Shown here: positions 1 through 9,919 of the stretch, in pieces
How the letters are laid out: every line of letters begins with the position of its first letter
Position numbering within the stretch: the stretch's first letter is position 1
Source: Symbiodinium natans
Taxonomy: Eukaryota > Sar > Dinophyceae > Suessiales > Symbiodiniaceae
Reading direction: 5' to 3'
DNA length: 60,000 bases
Assembly (NCBI GenBank): GCA_905221605.1
Contig: CAJNDS010002390.1
Coordinates: 430,739 to 490,738 of the forward strand
The notes under the pieces: generated by a model
Database searches by the model: none
Told to the model about the DNA's origin: nothing
What the model saw: only the letters and a program-made list of their open reading frames with translations
Program-made: the position numbers and the translations under genes

Positions 1-521
1 GCACCTTGCCTAGAGTAAGGTTGGGGGGTGATTTTTTGGGCTTTAGGGTTGTGGGTTCAAAGCTTAGGTTTCGGTTACAGGGTGTTTGGCCAGTAAGGCT
101 TAAACTCTTATACCAAAAATTGAAGCTGCCTTTTTTTGAACGTATTTACTTGCATTTTTAAATGGGGTTCTTAAGGGAGGGGGGTTCAAGGGGGTATGTA
201 ACCCAAGGTTCCATAATACTCCCCCCTACTCCCTAAGGCGCCCTAAGCTTCCCTAAGGTTCCCTAGGTACCTACCCTGGCATGGCCACCCCTCCCTTAAG
301 AACCCTAAACCCTAAACCCTAAACCCTAAAACTTCAAGTGCAGGATGTATCTAGGTAAGTGCGAAGCATGCTACATGCCTGAAGCCCTCCCAAACCCTAA
401 GTTGCATTCTGGGCCAGCCCCTAAACCCCAAACCCTAACTACGGAAAGCTACAATCCTAAACCCTAAGCCCTAAACCCTAAACCCTAAACCCTCAACCCT
501 AAACCCTAAACCCTCGAATCC
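1..521. repeat. Spacer with short telomere-like tracts
   Basis: No gene is seen. The stretch holds short CCCTAAA runs (about 300-330 and 455-513) and degenerate CCCTAAG/CCTTAAG words. It looks like intron or intergenic DNA of the same type as the rest of the window. Confidence 0.7.
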
Positions 522-635
522 CAACATCTCTCGGAGGAGGTGCGACTCTCTGAGTTTCGGCAGCGGCTGGCTGCCCGAAAACGGGGCGGGAAGGAGGTGC
601 GACCGGCTCTTCTTGCTAGAGCCGGGCACGGCGAA
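522..635 (+). CDS. Exon candidate, Arg/Glu-rich helix
   Basis: An open, GC-rich island between telomere-like tracts. The frame with GAG at 537 reads a charged helical peptide containing SEFRQRLAARKRGG, followed by KEVRPALLARAGHGE, and meets a GT (about 636) just before the next TTTAGGG tract. The composition is unlike the surrounding repeats. No family was recognised and the left splice border is uncertain. It may belong to the same + strand gene as the exon candidates further right. Confidence 0.4.
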
Positions 636-641
636 GGTTTA

Positions 642-901
642 GGGTTGAGGGTTTAGGGTTTCCTGCAAAGTTTAGGGTTTAGGGTTTCGGGTTTAGGGTT
701 TAGGCCGGTTGCTATTTCGGGTGCAGGAGCCACGATGACTGTAGTTGCGTCTTCAAGCCAAACATCTTCCGATTCGGGCTTTTTGAGGGTTTATTAGGGC
801 AGATCCCACACCTTGGGACCCAGAGTAGGCCCTTTTTATTCCTGGGTTAGGGTTTAGGGTTTAGGGTTTAGGGTTTAGGGTTTAGGGTTTAGGGTTTAGG
901 G
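642..901. repeat. TTTAGGG tracts (G strand on +)
   Basis: Short TTTAGGG/TTTCGGG runs at 642-705 and an almost pure run of about 8 copies at 845-901, separated by about 140 bases of unrecognised unique sequence. Confidence 0.85.
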
Positions 902-1259
902 TGTTCCAAAGTGCCGCGGTCCCGACCCGCGCCAGGGGCGGGTCGGGCCACCTCGGTGCAGCGGATCCCACCCCAGCCACCCAAACTACCGCCTTTTTCG
1001 GGTTTAGAGCGGTCTACCCTCCACAGCCCCCCTGTGTTGACTGCTGCTGTTGCTTGAGCCTATAACACTTTCCTGGATCAACAGGGAGCGGGACAATCTG
1101 TTTCACCCATATTGTGTTTAAGACACCCTCAAGCCCAATTCCGGACCCAAGCTCATTCATATGGCAGAATGGCGAGGGCCAAGCGCGGAAGGCCCGGCCA
1201 CCCGCTGGCGCAAGGGCTTCTCTGGCCCAGCTTGGTCTTTGTTCGCGCATCTTGGGCCC

Positions 1260-1725
1260 GGTCTCCCCACCGACCGGGGTCGCGCAAGGGCCGGCGGGGG
1301 GCAACCCTGGCGGGCGGCGACCCTGGCGGGGCGTGGCGGGGGCAACCCTGGCAATAGCAACAAGGGCAACGCAAGGGCAGCCCTGGCGGGGGCAACCCTG
1401 CTGGCGGGGGCAACCCTGGCACGGGCAAGGGCCCTTCCCGCACCTGGGGCCCATAGAGAAGGACGACGAAGCCTCGCCAGCGCGCGAGGAGGACGAGGCC
1501 GTCGCAGAGAAGGTGCACAATTCCTGAGTAGGCGACGTGAGGAGGCGTGGAACCCTGACAGGGCAACCTGGCGAGGGCAATGTCACCCTGGCGGGGTCAA
1601 CCCTGGGTTCCAAGGGCAACCCTAACTCAGCGGCAACCCTGGTGGGGGCAACGCTGCTGGGGGCCAGCCCTGGTGGGGGCAACCCTGGCAGGGGTAAAAC
1701 TGGGCAACCCGGCGGGGTTGCGATA
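1260..1725. repeat. 15-bp minisatellite, degenerate block 1
   Basis: Irregular copies of the unit GGCGGGGGCAACCCT with interruptions. Because the unit is 15 bp long and GC-rich, several frames on both strands stay open and produce Pro/Gly/Arg-rich open frames (PPGLPPPGL, RVAPARVAP) that are by-products of the repeat, not genes. Confidence 0.85.
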
Positions 1726-1871
1726 GAAACCACTGGGTTTTGGAGTACTATACTTTAATACTTTTTTTGGTTCTGGGTTCCTATTATAGTTACTTGTACC
1801 TAAAAAGTATATACTTTTTTTCCAGGGTCTACTCCAAAGGTGGGACCATTAAATCTACTGGACGTCTTAAT

Positions 1872-2222
1872 TTAAAAATAGAATGACATTGAAAGATTTC
1901 TCATAAAGTAAAATAGGATGAAGATAGAAGTAAATAAGAGAATGAATCCTGCATTTTTATTTGGTACAGCTTTTAACATAGCATATTGGCATAAGAAATA
2001 CCATTCAGGTACGATATGTAAAGGAGTAAGTAATCCACATGCTTCTAATGCATTATCTGGATGTGAGAAAGAAGAGAAGCCGAAATGAATTTGAAGAAGA
2101 TATAGATAGAGAATTAATATCTTTCCATAGAAACCTTTACTAATAATGAAAGGAAAAATGCTATTTTATTATTAGTGGGATTCCTTAAGGAATATTCGAA
2201 GATAGAAAATGTAGCTTAAAAA
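1872..2222 (-). pseudogene. cob: Mitochondrial cytochrome b fragment in nuclear DNA (NUMT)
   Basis: On the - strand the AT-rich island encodes the C-terminal half of cytochrome b. Upstream come NPTNNKIAF, then after a frame change KGFYGKILILYLYLL, then HPDNALEACGLL, TPLHIVPEWYFL and AVPNKNAGFILLF, and a stop at 1872-1874. HPDN and the PEWY motif of the quinol-oxidation site are diagnostic of cytochrome b of the bc1 complex. At least one frame change (near 2150) and the missing N-terminal half make it non-functional here. Its base composition is strongly AT-rich against the GC-rich minisatellite on both sides, as expected for organelle DNA moved to the nucleus. The AT-rich stretch continues to about 1750 and may be mitochondrial non-coding DNA. 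An assembly chimera is the alternative. Confidence 0.88.
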
Positions 2223-2229
2223 TATGAAA

Positions 2230-3125
2230 AATGGCGGGGGCAACCCTGGTGGGGGCAACCCTGGCGGGGGCAACCCTGGCGGGGGCAACCCTGGCGGGGG
2301 CAACCCTGGCGGGGGCAACCCTGACGCGGGCAACCCTGAACCCTGGCGGGGGAACCCTGGCGGGGGCAACCCTGGCGGGGGCAACCTGGCGGGGGCAACC
2401 CTGATCAGCGACCCTGGCGGGGGCAACCCGGCGGGGGCAACCCTGCTGGGGCAACCCTGACGGGGCAACCCTGGTGGGGGCAACCCTGGCGGGGGGCCAA
2501 CCCTGGCGGGGGCAACCCTGCCGGAACAACCCTGGCGGGGGCAAACCTGGCGCGGGGGCAACCCTGGTGTGGCGGCAAGCCTGGCCGGAGCAACCCTGGC
2601 TGGTGGGGGGCAACCCTGACTTCGGGGGGCAACCCTGCCAGGGCAACCCGTGGGGGCAACCCTGGCGGGGGCAACCCTGGCGGGGGGGGGCAAGCCTGGC
2701 GGGGGGGGCAACCCTGGCGGGGGCAACCCTGGCGGGGGCAACCCTGGTGGGGGCAAAGTGAGGTATAGACGTATGTGTTTTTTTTAAACACATATACGTC
2801 TGGAGTCTCAAAGGAGCTGGCGGGGGCCACTAATGGAGAACTTTGGCAGGGCCCTTCATAGAGAAGGCTGAATAGGCGAGGCCAATTCCGGGGAACAACC
2901 CAAGTAGGCTGGCGGCGCCCTGGCGGGGGCAACCGTGGCGAGGGCAACCCTGGTGGGGGCAACCCTGGTGGGGGCAACCCTGGCGCCAGGGGGCAAATCT
3001 GGGGCAACCCTGGTGGGGGCAACCCTGGTGGGGGCCATTTGGCGAACCCTGAGACAGGAAACAACCTGGCGGGGGCAACCCTATTCTGGCGGGGGCAACC
3101 CTGGCGGGGGCAAGCCTGGTAGGGG
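2230..3125. repeat. 15-bp minisatellite, main block 2
   Basis: Dozens of copies of GGCGGGGGCAACCCT, most regular at 2230-2400 and 2690-2755, with one interruption near 2760-2930 that carries a hairpin. Open frames through it are repeat artefacts. Confidence 0.92.
2767..2801. repeat. Hairpin inside the minisatellite
   Basis: Left arm AGACGTATGTGTTT (2767-2780) pairs with AAACACATATACGTCT (2786-2801) around a T-rich loop. The arms differ by a 2-base insertion. Confidence 0.8.
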
Positions 3126-3244
3126 GCGCAACGGCTTCTTAGGCCCGACCTCCCCCGCCGGGGTCGCGCGTCGGGGGTTTAGGGTTAATCCATTATTACA
3201 TTGTGCCCTATGGCTAGCAGGGATGCATCAGGTGTGGCAAGCTC

Positions 3245-3270
3245 GATCTGCTTGGCAAAGCAAGCAGATC
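3245..3270. repeat. Short perfect inverted repeat
   Basis: GATCTGCTTG at 3245-3254 and CAAGCAGATC at 3261-3270 form a perfect 10-bp stem with a 6-base loop. Function unknown; 10-bp stems can arise by chance. Confidence 0.55.
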
Positions 3271-3394
3271 TCGAAGCGGTAGCGTTCAGTTGTACCGGCC
3301 GCCGCCTGGCGCGGGCGGCCTATGGTTTAGGGTTTAGGGTTTAGGGTACTCCTAAACCCTAGACCCCAAAACGTCTGGAAGAAGCTTGGTGCAG

Positions 3395-3449
3395 GTGTCC
3401 GAGGGAGGTGAGGATGATGACCAGTGGAGCAGCACTCAGAACTTTGGAG
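3395..3449 (+). CDS. Exon candidate, acidic
   Basis: Starts after GCAG at 3391-3394 and reads VSEGGEDDDQWSSTQNFG before a GT at 3450. The AG|G acceptor and a clean open frame in an otherwise repetitive stretch support a real exon. No domain recognised. Confidence 0.45.
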
Positions 3450-3786
3450 GTGTCCAGGGTTTGGAGTTTAGGGTTTAGGATTTAGGGTTTAGGCTGAGGG
3501 TTTCCCTCTCAAAGGAGCCCCTCCCGCTCCATCAACTCCAGTGCGAGCGTTGGTTAAGAAAGTTGTCCACACAGAGGTGACTCAGTTTCTTAGGTTCCAA
3601 TGTCCTTGAGTTTCGGCTCAGCAGATTCACCCTTGGGACATTATATATTTTCCCTGATTGGGTTTTAGCGGATCGTATTCAGAATTAATTTTCAAAGTGT
3701 GTTAAGGGCAATCCTAGTTTTTTGTAAAGCACGTGAACCAAAAACCCGGTCCCCTTCTACTACTCCTAGAAATGAACACCCCAAAC

Positions 3787-3927
3787 CCCACAACCCTGAA
3801 CCCTAAGCCCTAAACCCTAAACCCTGAACCCTAAACCCTAAACCCTAAACCCTAACCGGGCCCTAACCCCTAAACCCAAAACCCTAAACCCTAAACCCTA
3901 AACCCTAAACCCTAAACCCCGAACCCC
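3787..3927. repeat. CCCTAAA array
   Basis: About 15 copies of CCCTAAA and near variants (C strand on +), interrupted once near 3856. Confidence 0.9.
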
Positions 3928-3942
3928 CCAAGCCCCAACAAG

Positions 3943-4006
3943 GAAGTCGTACCTGAAGCGGCCAGTGCCGGCGACTGAGCTGAGCATTCGCTCCATCCGG
4001 GAGGCA
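3943..4006 (+). CDS. Exon candidate
   Basis: After AG at 3941-3942 one frame reads KSYLKRPVPATELSIRSIRE and continues to an Ala pair, with a possible GC donor at 4007. It lies directly between a CCCTAAA array and a GGGGTTTA array. Family not recognised. Confidence 0.45.
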
Positions 4007-4025
4007 GCTTCTTGAGGGGTTGAGG

Positions 4026-4275
4026 GGGTTTTGGTCTAGGGTTTAGGGTTTAGGGGTTGAGGGGTTGAGGGGGTTTTGGTCTAGGGTTTAGGGGTTTAGG
4101 GGTTTAGGGGTTGAGGGGGTTTAGGGGTTTTAGGGGTTTAGGGGTTTAGGGGTTGAGGGGTTTGGGGGTTTTAGGGGGGTTTAGGGGTTTGGGGGTTTGG
4201 GGGTTTTAGGGGTTCAGGGGTTTAGGGGTTTAGGGGTTTTAGGGGTTTGGGGGTTTAGGGGTTGAGGGGTTGAGG
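4026..4275. repeat. GGGGTTTA / GGGGTTGA 8-mer array
   Basis: Tandem octamers GGGGTTTA with GGGGTTGA and GGGGTTTT variants. A telomere-related unit one base longer than the heptamer. Confidence 0.88.
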
Positions 4276-4630
4276 GGTGGGAACCCTTTCGAGTAGACTT
4301 TAAGCCCAGACCCCTGGCATCCAAAAAGTAGATCCCTTTGAAGGGTTCCTAAGAATGACCCAATAGCAGTATAGGGGTACCAGTTTTGGGATCAGGGTTT
4401 GGGACTTGTTTTCTCCTCAATTATTCCTCTATTTCGAAATTGTAACCATCGTGTTTTTTAAATAGATCCTAGGCGCTAAAAATCAATTACTTTCGGTTTG
4501 AGGTTTAGCAGGTTGACCTGGATCAGTGTAGAAGGCCATAGGAAAGTTCAGTGTAGACGGCCTTAGGAAAGACCATGTCGAATCCCACATAGCCACTTCC
4601 CCCACAAAAACAAAACAAACAAAACAACAG

Positions 4631-4720
4631 AGCGAGAGAGAGAGAGAGAGACAGCGAGAGAGAGAGAGAGAGAGATATATATATATATATGTATATATCT
4701 ATATATATATATACATATGT
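4631..4720. repeat. GA then TA microsatellite
   Basis: (GA)n at about 4631-4675 runs directly into (TA)n-rich sequence to about 4720. An open frame through it on the - strand is low-complexity and was not called as a gene. Confidence 0.9.
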
Positions 4721-4949
4721 ATGTGCACAGCATCGCTGAACCCGAGACCCTAAACTCCCAAACCCTGAGCTCAGCTCCCTACCCAAGGATTCCAACAACC
4801 GCACCTTCTTAAATGAACCCTAAACCCTAAACCCTAAACCTTAAGCCCCAAACCCTAAACCCTAAACCTTAAACCCTTCCCTACCCCCTAAACCCTAAAC
4901 CCTCAACCCTGAACCCTAAAGCTGGAGTGAAGGGGTCGTGGGCTCCCTG

Positions 4950-5138
4950 AATATGGGTAGCTCTCTCAATTTGGGTCCCTGTTGGGGGTCCTTGATATGT
5001 CGCGCCATACAGTATTTAGGACCCCCAAAAGTTTTAGCCAAGTCACTCTCAGCCCCACGGGGCTTTCGAGAACAATGTTGTATTTAGGGACCCCAAAAAG
5101 GTTGATGGTTTTGGCAATATAGAGAACTACCCATATGG
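4950..5138. repeat. Foldback element, family 4, copy 1
   Basis: Left end AATATGGGTAGCTCTCTCAA and right end ATAGAGAACTACCCATATGG are inverted relatives of each other. The same ends recur at 30803-30906, 37771-37886 and 55948-56112. No coding frame inside. MITE-like. Confidence 0.65.
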
Positions 5139-5203
5139 GGGTGTACGAAATACGGGACCCCTAAGGTAGGATTCCCGAAGAATAAGGACCCCAATAAGGT
5201 ACC

Positions 5204-5331
5204 CTAAACCCTAAACCCTAAACCCTATATCCTAAACCCTAAACCCTAAACCCTAAACCCTAAACCCTAAACCCTAAACCCTAAACCCCAAACCCCAAAC
5301 CCTAAACCCTAAACCCTAAACCCTAAACTCG
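5204..5331. repeat. CCCTAAA array
   Basis: About 18 copies, C strand on +, with two CCCCAAA variants near 5284-5298. It is followed at about 5440-5525 by the opposite orientation (TTTAGGG/TTTGGGG). Confidence 0.9.
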
Positions 5332-5529
5332 GAAACCTCATATCTGGGAGGCCGGATGCATGCTTCGGTTCCTGGTGTGTCAGACGTCGCTCTCTGTGAG
5401 CGCGAGCGAGGCAGGATGCCTTTGAGGGCGCTTCTGGGTTTGGGGTTTGGGGTTTAGGGTTTCGGGTTTAGGGTTTGGGGTTTAGGGTGTAGGGTTTAGG
5501 GTTTGGGGTGTAGGGTTTAGGGCCGTAGA

Positions 5530-5912
5530 CCTAAACACGCCCTAAACAGGTCTTAAACCCTAAACCGTAAACCCTAAACCCTCAACCCTGAAACGGTTTG
5601 GGGCTTCGGCTGCGGTGTTTCGGCTCGCGCGGATGCTTAGCAGGTAGGGTTGTTCCTTGACCCTAACCTTCAGACCCAAAACCTACTTTTGCTAGGTTTC
5701 TACTATGTACCCCCTCTGTAGGATGGTTCAGGTTTAGGGTTTAGGGTTTAGGGTTCTTAGGGAACCCACAAGAAAGTCGGTTTTGGGGGTTCTTAAGGTA
5801 GACCTTGAGCCTTAACCCCACGCTTTTGGGGACTGCAGGAAGAGTCGGTTTAGGCTTTAGGGTTTAAGGTTTAGGGTTTAGGGTTTAGGGTTTGGGGTTT
5901 AATGTTTAGGGT

Positions 5913-5944
<32 letters not shown>

Positions 5945-6186
5945 GGTTGCGTCTGTTAAGAGGTTCTGGCCCATGGCGCTGAGGGTTCAAGGGCTTCAGG
6001 GCGCTGAAGGGTTTTGGAGCATGTTTTTGGGTTTAGGGTTTCGGGTTTAGGGTTTCGGGTTTAGGGTTTAGGGTTTCGGGTTTAGGGTTTAGGGTTGAGG
6101 GTTTAGGGGTGTCCAGAATGACGGGGTTCCCTTGCTTCCTGATCGTGTTCTTAGCACATCTCTATGACGACTATCATTACTAGGAT
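5530..6186. repeat. Mixed short telomere-like tracts
   Basis: Alternating short runs of CCCTAAA, TTTAGGG, GGGTTGA (5908-5948) and TTTCGGG with unrecognised linkers. No convincing exon found. Confidence 0.6.
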
Positions 6187-6465
6187 TCTTCGGTTTAGGG
6201 TTTAGGGTTTAGGGTTTAGGATTTAGGGCTTAGGGTTTAGGGTTTAGGGTTTAGGGTTTAGGGTTTAGGGTTTAGGGTTAAACCCTAAACCCTAAACCCT
6301 AAACCCTAAACCCTAAACCCTAAACCCTAAACCCTAAACCCTAAACCCTAAACCCTAAACCCCAAACCCTAAACCCTAAACCCTAAACCCTAAACCCTAC
6401 ACCCTAAACCCTAAACCCTAAACCCTACACCCTGAACCCTAAACCCTAAACCCTAAATCCTGAGC
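6187..6465. repeat. Head-to-head telomere-like arrays with inversion point
   Basis: TTTAGGG repeats (6187-6279) switch at about 6279 into CCCTAAA repeats (6280-6465). The junction TTTAGGGTTAAACCCTAAA (from 6271) is one base short of a perfect palindrome. This is the orientation expected where two telomere ends join. Confidence 0.9.
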
Positions 6466-6548
6466 GCTGAACCCTGACCCCTAAACCCTAAAGCCTGAAA
6501 GCTGAAGGCATCTCAGTGTCGGCCCCAAGTCCTAAACAGACTTCGAAG

Positions 6549-6602
6549 GTCCTTGGCCAGATTGCCTTCCAGGAGCACTTCCCAATTGACGGCGTTGCCC
6601 AG
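6549..6602 (+). CDS. Exon candidate
   Basis: Acceptor AG at 6547-6548, then VLGQIAFQEHFPIDGVAQ (54 bases, phase 0 throughout), then CAG followed by GC at 6603, an AG|GC donor of the type frequent in dinoflagellates. Family not recognised. Confidence 0.5.
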
Positions 6603-6777
6603 GCGCTAAAGGGTTCGCAGTTATTGGTGTTTTCAGGGTTATAGGGTTTAGGGGTGGCTTAGGGTGTAGGGTGTAGGGTTTAGGGTTTTAGGGTTTTAGC
6701 GCCTGAAAGAGGGTCCCAAACCATAAACCCTGCAAAAGCCTTGCATCGTTTTATTGCTGAACAATACCTATGGACCC

Positions 6778-6948
6778 TAAACCCTAAGCCCTGAACCCAA
6801 ACCAAAACCCCAAACCCCTAAACCCTAAACCCTAAACCCTAAACCCTAAACCCTAAACCTTAAACCCTAAACCCTAAACCCCAAACCCTAAACCCTAAAC
6901 CCTAAACCCTAAACCCTAAACCCTAAACCCTAAACCAGGGGGGGGGGG
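6778..6948. repeat. CCCTAAA array ending in an 11-G run
   Basis: About 20 CCCTAAA-type copies (C strand) up to 6936, then eleven G at 6938-6948 immediately before the next exon candidate. Confidence 0.88.
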
Positions 6949-6955
6949 CTGCCAG

Positions 6956-7042
6956 GAGCCATCGAAGTCGACCAAGCCGATGCCTCGATGGGTGGCGCCC
7001 TCAGGTTCTCAGAGTTCCGCTGCGCTCTTTACTACTATTTGC
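6956..7042 (+). CDS. Exon candidate, EF-hand-like
   Basis: After CAG (6953-6955) one frame reads AIEVDQADASMGGALRFSEF and goes on to CALYYYLR before a GT at 7043. The segment D-A-S-M-G-G-A-L-R-F-S-E fits the spacing of a 12-residue EF-hand loop (positions 1, 3, 5, 6, 8 and 12), followed by the usual exit-helix F and A-L. The Ca-binding residues are only partly conserved, so it could be a structural EF-hand. The match is by eye. Confidence 0.45.
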
Positions 7043-7153
7043 GGTTTGGGGTTCAGGGTTTAGGATTTCGGGTTTAGGGTTTAGGGTTTAGGGATTGTTG
7101 GGGTTTAGGGTTTAGGGTGTTGGGGTCTAGGGTTTAGGGTTTAGGGTGTGGGG

Positions 7154-7281
7154 GTTTCAAGCTAAACCACTATTTGCTTAAGAACCCCGCCAACAAACGA
7201 AGACTATTCTTCCTTGCAAGGGTAATACAGGGATTATTGTCTTTCATTTTTTGGGCGGTTTTCAAGCAAATAGTGGCTTAA
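7154..7281. repeat. Foldback element, family 2, copy 1
   Basis: Left end GTTTCAAGCTAAACCACTAT, continuing TTGCTTAAGAACCCC, is inverted at the right end (about 7255-7281, TTTTCAAGCAAATAGTGG). A second copy lies at 13971-14092. No coding potential inside. Confidence 0.75.
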
Positions 7282-7376
7282 CGTAATCAAGAGCTTCGGT
7301 CTACGGTTTGGGCTTAGGGTTCAGGGTGTTGGGGTTTAGGATTGAGAGGTACTCTTCGGGATGTGCTGGGAGGCTT

Positions 7377-7650
7377 ATGGAGAGAGAGCTGGATCTGCTC
7401 CAGGGTGACAAGGCGAAGGTTTTAGCGAGCCAAGATGCCGAGAAACCACAGAGTCGTGAGCGACTGGAAGGCGAAGTTGAGGAACGCCGAGGGTGAGTGT
7501 GAGAAGTTGAGGAAGGACGTGAAGATCTGCCAGGAGGAGGTGAGCAGTGAGAAGGCCACGCGGATCTACGAGCAGAACGTTCGAATCAAGCTAAGGGACG
7601 AGCTGGCGCAAAAGACAGATGAGCTCACGGCGTTGAGAGTTCGAGGGTCG
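7377..7650 (+). CDS. Coiled-coil coding segment with a frame change
   Basis: Two overlapping open frames both look like coiled coil. From ATG at 7377, frame 3 reads MERELDLLQGDKAKVLAS and runs to a stop at 7494-7496. From 7435, frame 1 reads through NAEGECEKLRKDVKICQEEV and IYEQNVRIKLRDELAQKTDE. The two join with one frame shift somewhere between 7435 and 7493, near a GTGAGT at about 7492. This could be two exons with an unusual boundary, a sequencing indel or a decayed exon. It is followed by unrelated sequence and a 22-base C run (about 7718-7739). Confidence 0.5.
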
Positions 7651-8218
7651 GGGCGCCCGCATGATCTTCAACTAGTTAGTGTGAACGGGCCTTTTAATCC
7701 TAAACCATAAACCCCTACCCCCCCCCCCCCCCCCCCCCTTGCCCCCCACCCCCCCAAGTAGGATGCCCAGTAATTATAGTGGATGGCATTCTTGTGGTTC
7801 TTCCTAAGCCGTAAACCCTACACCCTACCACCGGTACGTGTTGCTGGCATTTTTGTGGGCCAGGAGGCCCCCCAAACCCTCTAACACTTGGGGCTAAGGG
7901 TTTCAGGGCTTAGGGCGTAAACCCTAAGCCCTTAACCCTGAACCCTGAAACCGACTGTGAACCCTAAGCCATTTTCGTCCGACACGTTGTTGTCAGGTCT
8001 ATGGCCTGGGCGCCTGCACCGCGATGATGACCGTGATCGGGCTAACTGCCTGGTACCAGGCAGGGCCCCTGACAATCTAAAGGGGTATAAGGAGAGACCC
8101 CTAGAAGGGACCCTTAATCGTATACTCCCGACTCACTTCCCATGTCTTCACCTGGCACTGCAATGGCGGCAAAAGTTTAACTACTCATTGTCCAAAGTAT
8201 GGACCAGTTGAAAGTTCA

Positions 8219-8715
8219 TGGGTTGACGAACCAGGAGGCAAGCATCATGAGCATCAACTGTATGGTTCTCGCCACACCGCCCCTTCAGCCCCACACGCTT
8301 CCATGTGATTGGGAGGCGAGCATCATGAGCATCAGCGGGGTATGGTTCTGGCCATTCGGCCCCCTTTAGCCCCAGATGCTTGCAGAACAAACTGCCCCAT
8401 GTGATTGGGACCATTTGGCGAGCCAGGAGGCGAGCATCATGAGCATCAGCTGGGTAAGGTTCTGCCCACTTGGTCCCTATTAACCCTAGATGCTTGCAGA
8501 ACAAACTCCCCCCATGTGATTGGTGCCATTTGACGAGCCAGGCGGCGAGCATCATGAGCATCAGCTGGGGAGTGTTCTGGCCACTCAGCCCCCACTAGCT
8601 TACACAACAAACTGCCCCATGTGATTGGGGCCTTTTGACGAACCAGGAGGCGAGCATCATGAGCATCAGCTGGGTATGGTTCGGGCCACACGGCCCCCAA
8701 AGATTTGACGGGCTA
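8219..8715. repeat. About 114-bp tandem repeat, five copies
   Basis: The marker GGCGAGCATCATGAGCATCA starts near 8237, 8315, 8429, 8543 and 8649 (spacing 78, 114, 114, 106). The first unit is shortened. Open frames on the - strand reading ADAHDAR are a by-product. Confidence 0.9.
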
Positions 8716-8751
8716 AGAGACGAACATAACTGCCCGGTTTTAGGGTTTAGG

Positions 8752-9226
8752 GTTTTGGACGAGCCCCTAAATTGGGTAAAAACACCTTGTAACTATAGCT
8801 GCCCCACCTATGACACCTGTCGGCAGTCTCCATGAGCCTCCAAGTAGGCCCTAGAGGCGCGTAAGCGGCGAAAGCCTTTCAAAACCCTGAAGCCTTAAAC
8901 CCCCAAGCCTTCAGAGCCCGAAACCCTTAACTCCTTGGTTTCCTAAGAATGCCACACGTTTCATAGGATTCATAGGCAGTTCCAAGCACAGGGTTGTATG
9001 ATCACAATCTACTGAAAAGTGCGTTTGTGCTAGCTGCTAGACTGCCGTTACCCTCCGTACAGCCCTGACCTGGTCTCTTTGCGCGAATTCTCAACCCTAA
9101 GCCCTGAGCCCTAAACCCTGCCAAAAGGTCCTTGTAAGCACCCTATACCCTATACCCTAAACCCCAAATCCCAAACCCCAAACCCTAAACCCTAAACCCC
9201 AAACCATAAACCCCCTTCAAGTAGAG
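8752..9226. other. Repeat-derived spacer
   Basis: Contains a half copy of foldback family 3 (about 8800-8850, with CTATAGCTGCCCCACC and CATGAGCCTCCAAGTAG) and short CCCTAAA/CCCCAAA runs at 9150-9215. No gene seen. Confidence 0.5.
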
Positions 9227-9281
9227 GTGATGATGGCTGCGTTCATGGAGCCGCCGGCCCGGACTCCCGGCATCGCAGAGG
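9227..9281 (+). CDS. Exon candidate, hydrophobic/Pro-rich
   Basis: After AG at 9225-9226 reads VMMAAFMEPPARTPGIAE and meets a GC at 9282. Bounded by repeats on both sides. No family recognised. Confidence 0.4.
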
Positions 9282-9299
9282 GCTCCAGGGCTCGAGGGG

Positions 9300-9710
9300 C
9301 TCAGGGTTTATAGGGTTTAGGGTTTAGGGTTTTTTGGGTTTAGGGTTTTTTGGGTTTAGGGTTTTTTGGGTTTAGGGTGTGACCCAAGGCGCGCTACAAA
9401 GGGGCGACGCTAGGTTAAGACCCCCCTCCCCCTCCCCAACCCTAAACCCGAAACCTAAACCCTAAACCCTAAAACTCCGAAATAAGCACCATTTCAGATC
9501 TGGGTTGTTTTCCCTATAACATCTCTTCTCTGGCCCTTAGTGCCCCATTGTAGGAACTCCCTTCCTTCAACCCTAAACCCGAAACCCTAAACTCCAAACC
9601 CTAAACTCCAAACCCTAAACCCCAAACCCTAAACCTAAACCCTAAACCAAACCCTAAACCCTAAACCCAAACCCTAAACCCCAAACCCTAAACCCTAAAC
9701 CCTAAAGGGG
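9300..9710. repeat. Opposed telomere-like tracts
   Basis: TTTAGGG with TTTTTTGGG spacers (9305-9380), then CCCTAAA, CCCTAAACTCCAAA and related runs (9435-9710). Confidence 0.8.
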
Positions 9711-9726
9711 ATCCGAAGTATGGGCC

Positions 9727-9832
9727 CGTATTATATGTAGTGTGTAGAAGGGTTATAATAGCATATATATATAGTGTATAGAAGGGTTATAATAGTATAT
9801 AGAGTGTATAGAAGGGTTCTAATAACTAATAA
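9727..9832. repeat. Short tandem repeat, unit about 27 bp
   Basis: Three copies of a unit containing GTGTATAGAAGGGTTATAAT with TA-rich linkers. Confidence 0.75.
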
Positions 9833-9919
9833 CAAGTGAGGGCGATTCGGGCTCAGCCATTGGCCCCGTGTGCCCGCTGAGGAACATACATAGGAGAGCC
9901 CCTAAACTACGAATAGATC

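Noticed and set aside
1924-2089. Small + strand frame starting MNPAFLFGTAF in the AT-rich island
   Set aside because: The - strand is clearly cytochrome b; the + frame is its shadow.
2172-3064. Long Pro/Gly/Arg-rich open frames on both strands
   Set aside because: They follow the 15-bp minisatellite and all frames are open for the same reason; no non-repeat domain.
8181-8700. Open frames reading ADAHDAR repeats on the - strand
   Set aside because: Shadow of the 114-bp tandem repeat; no start or splice support.
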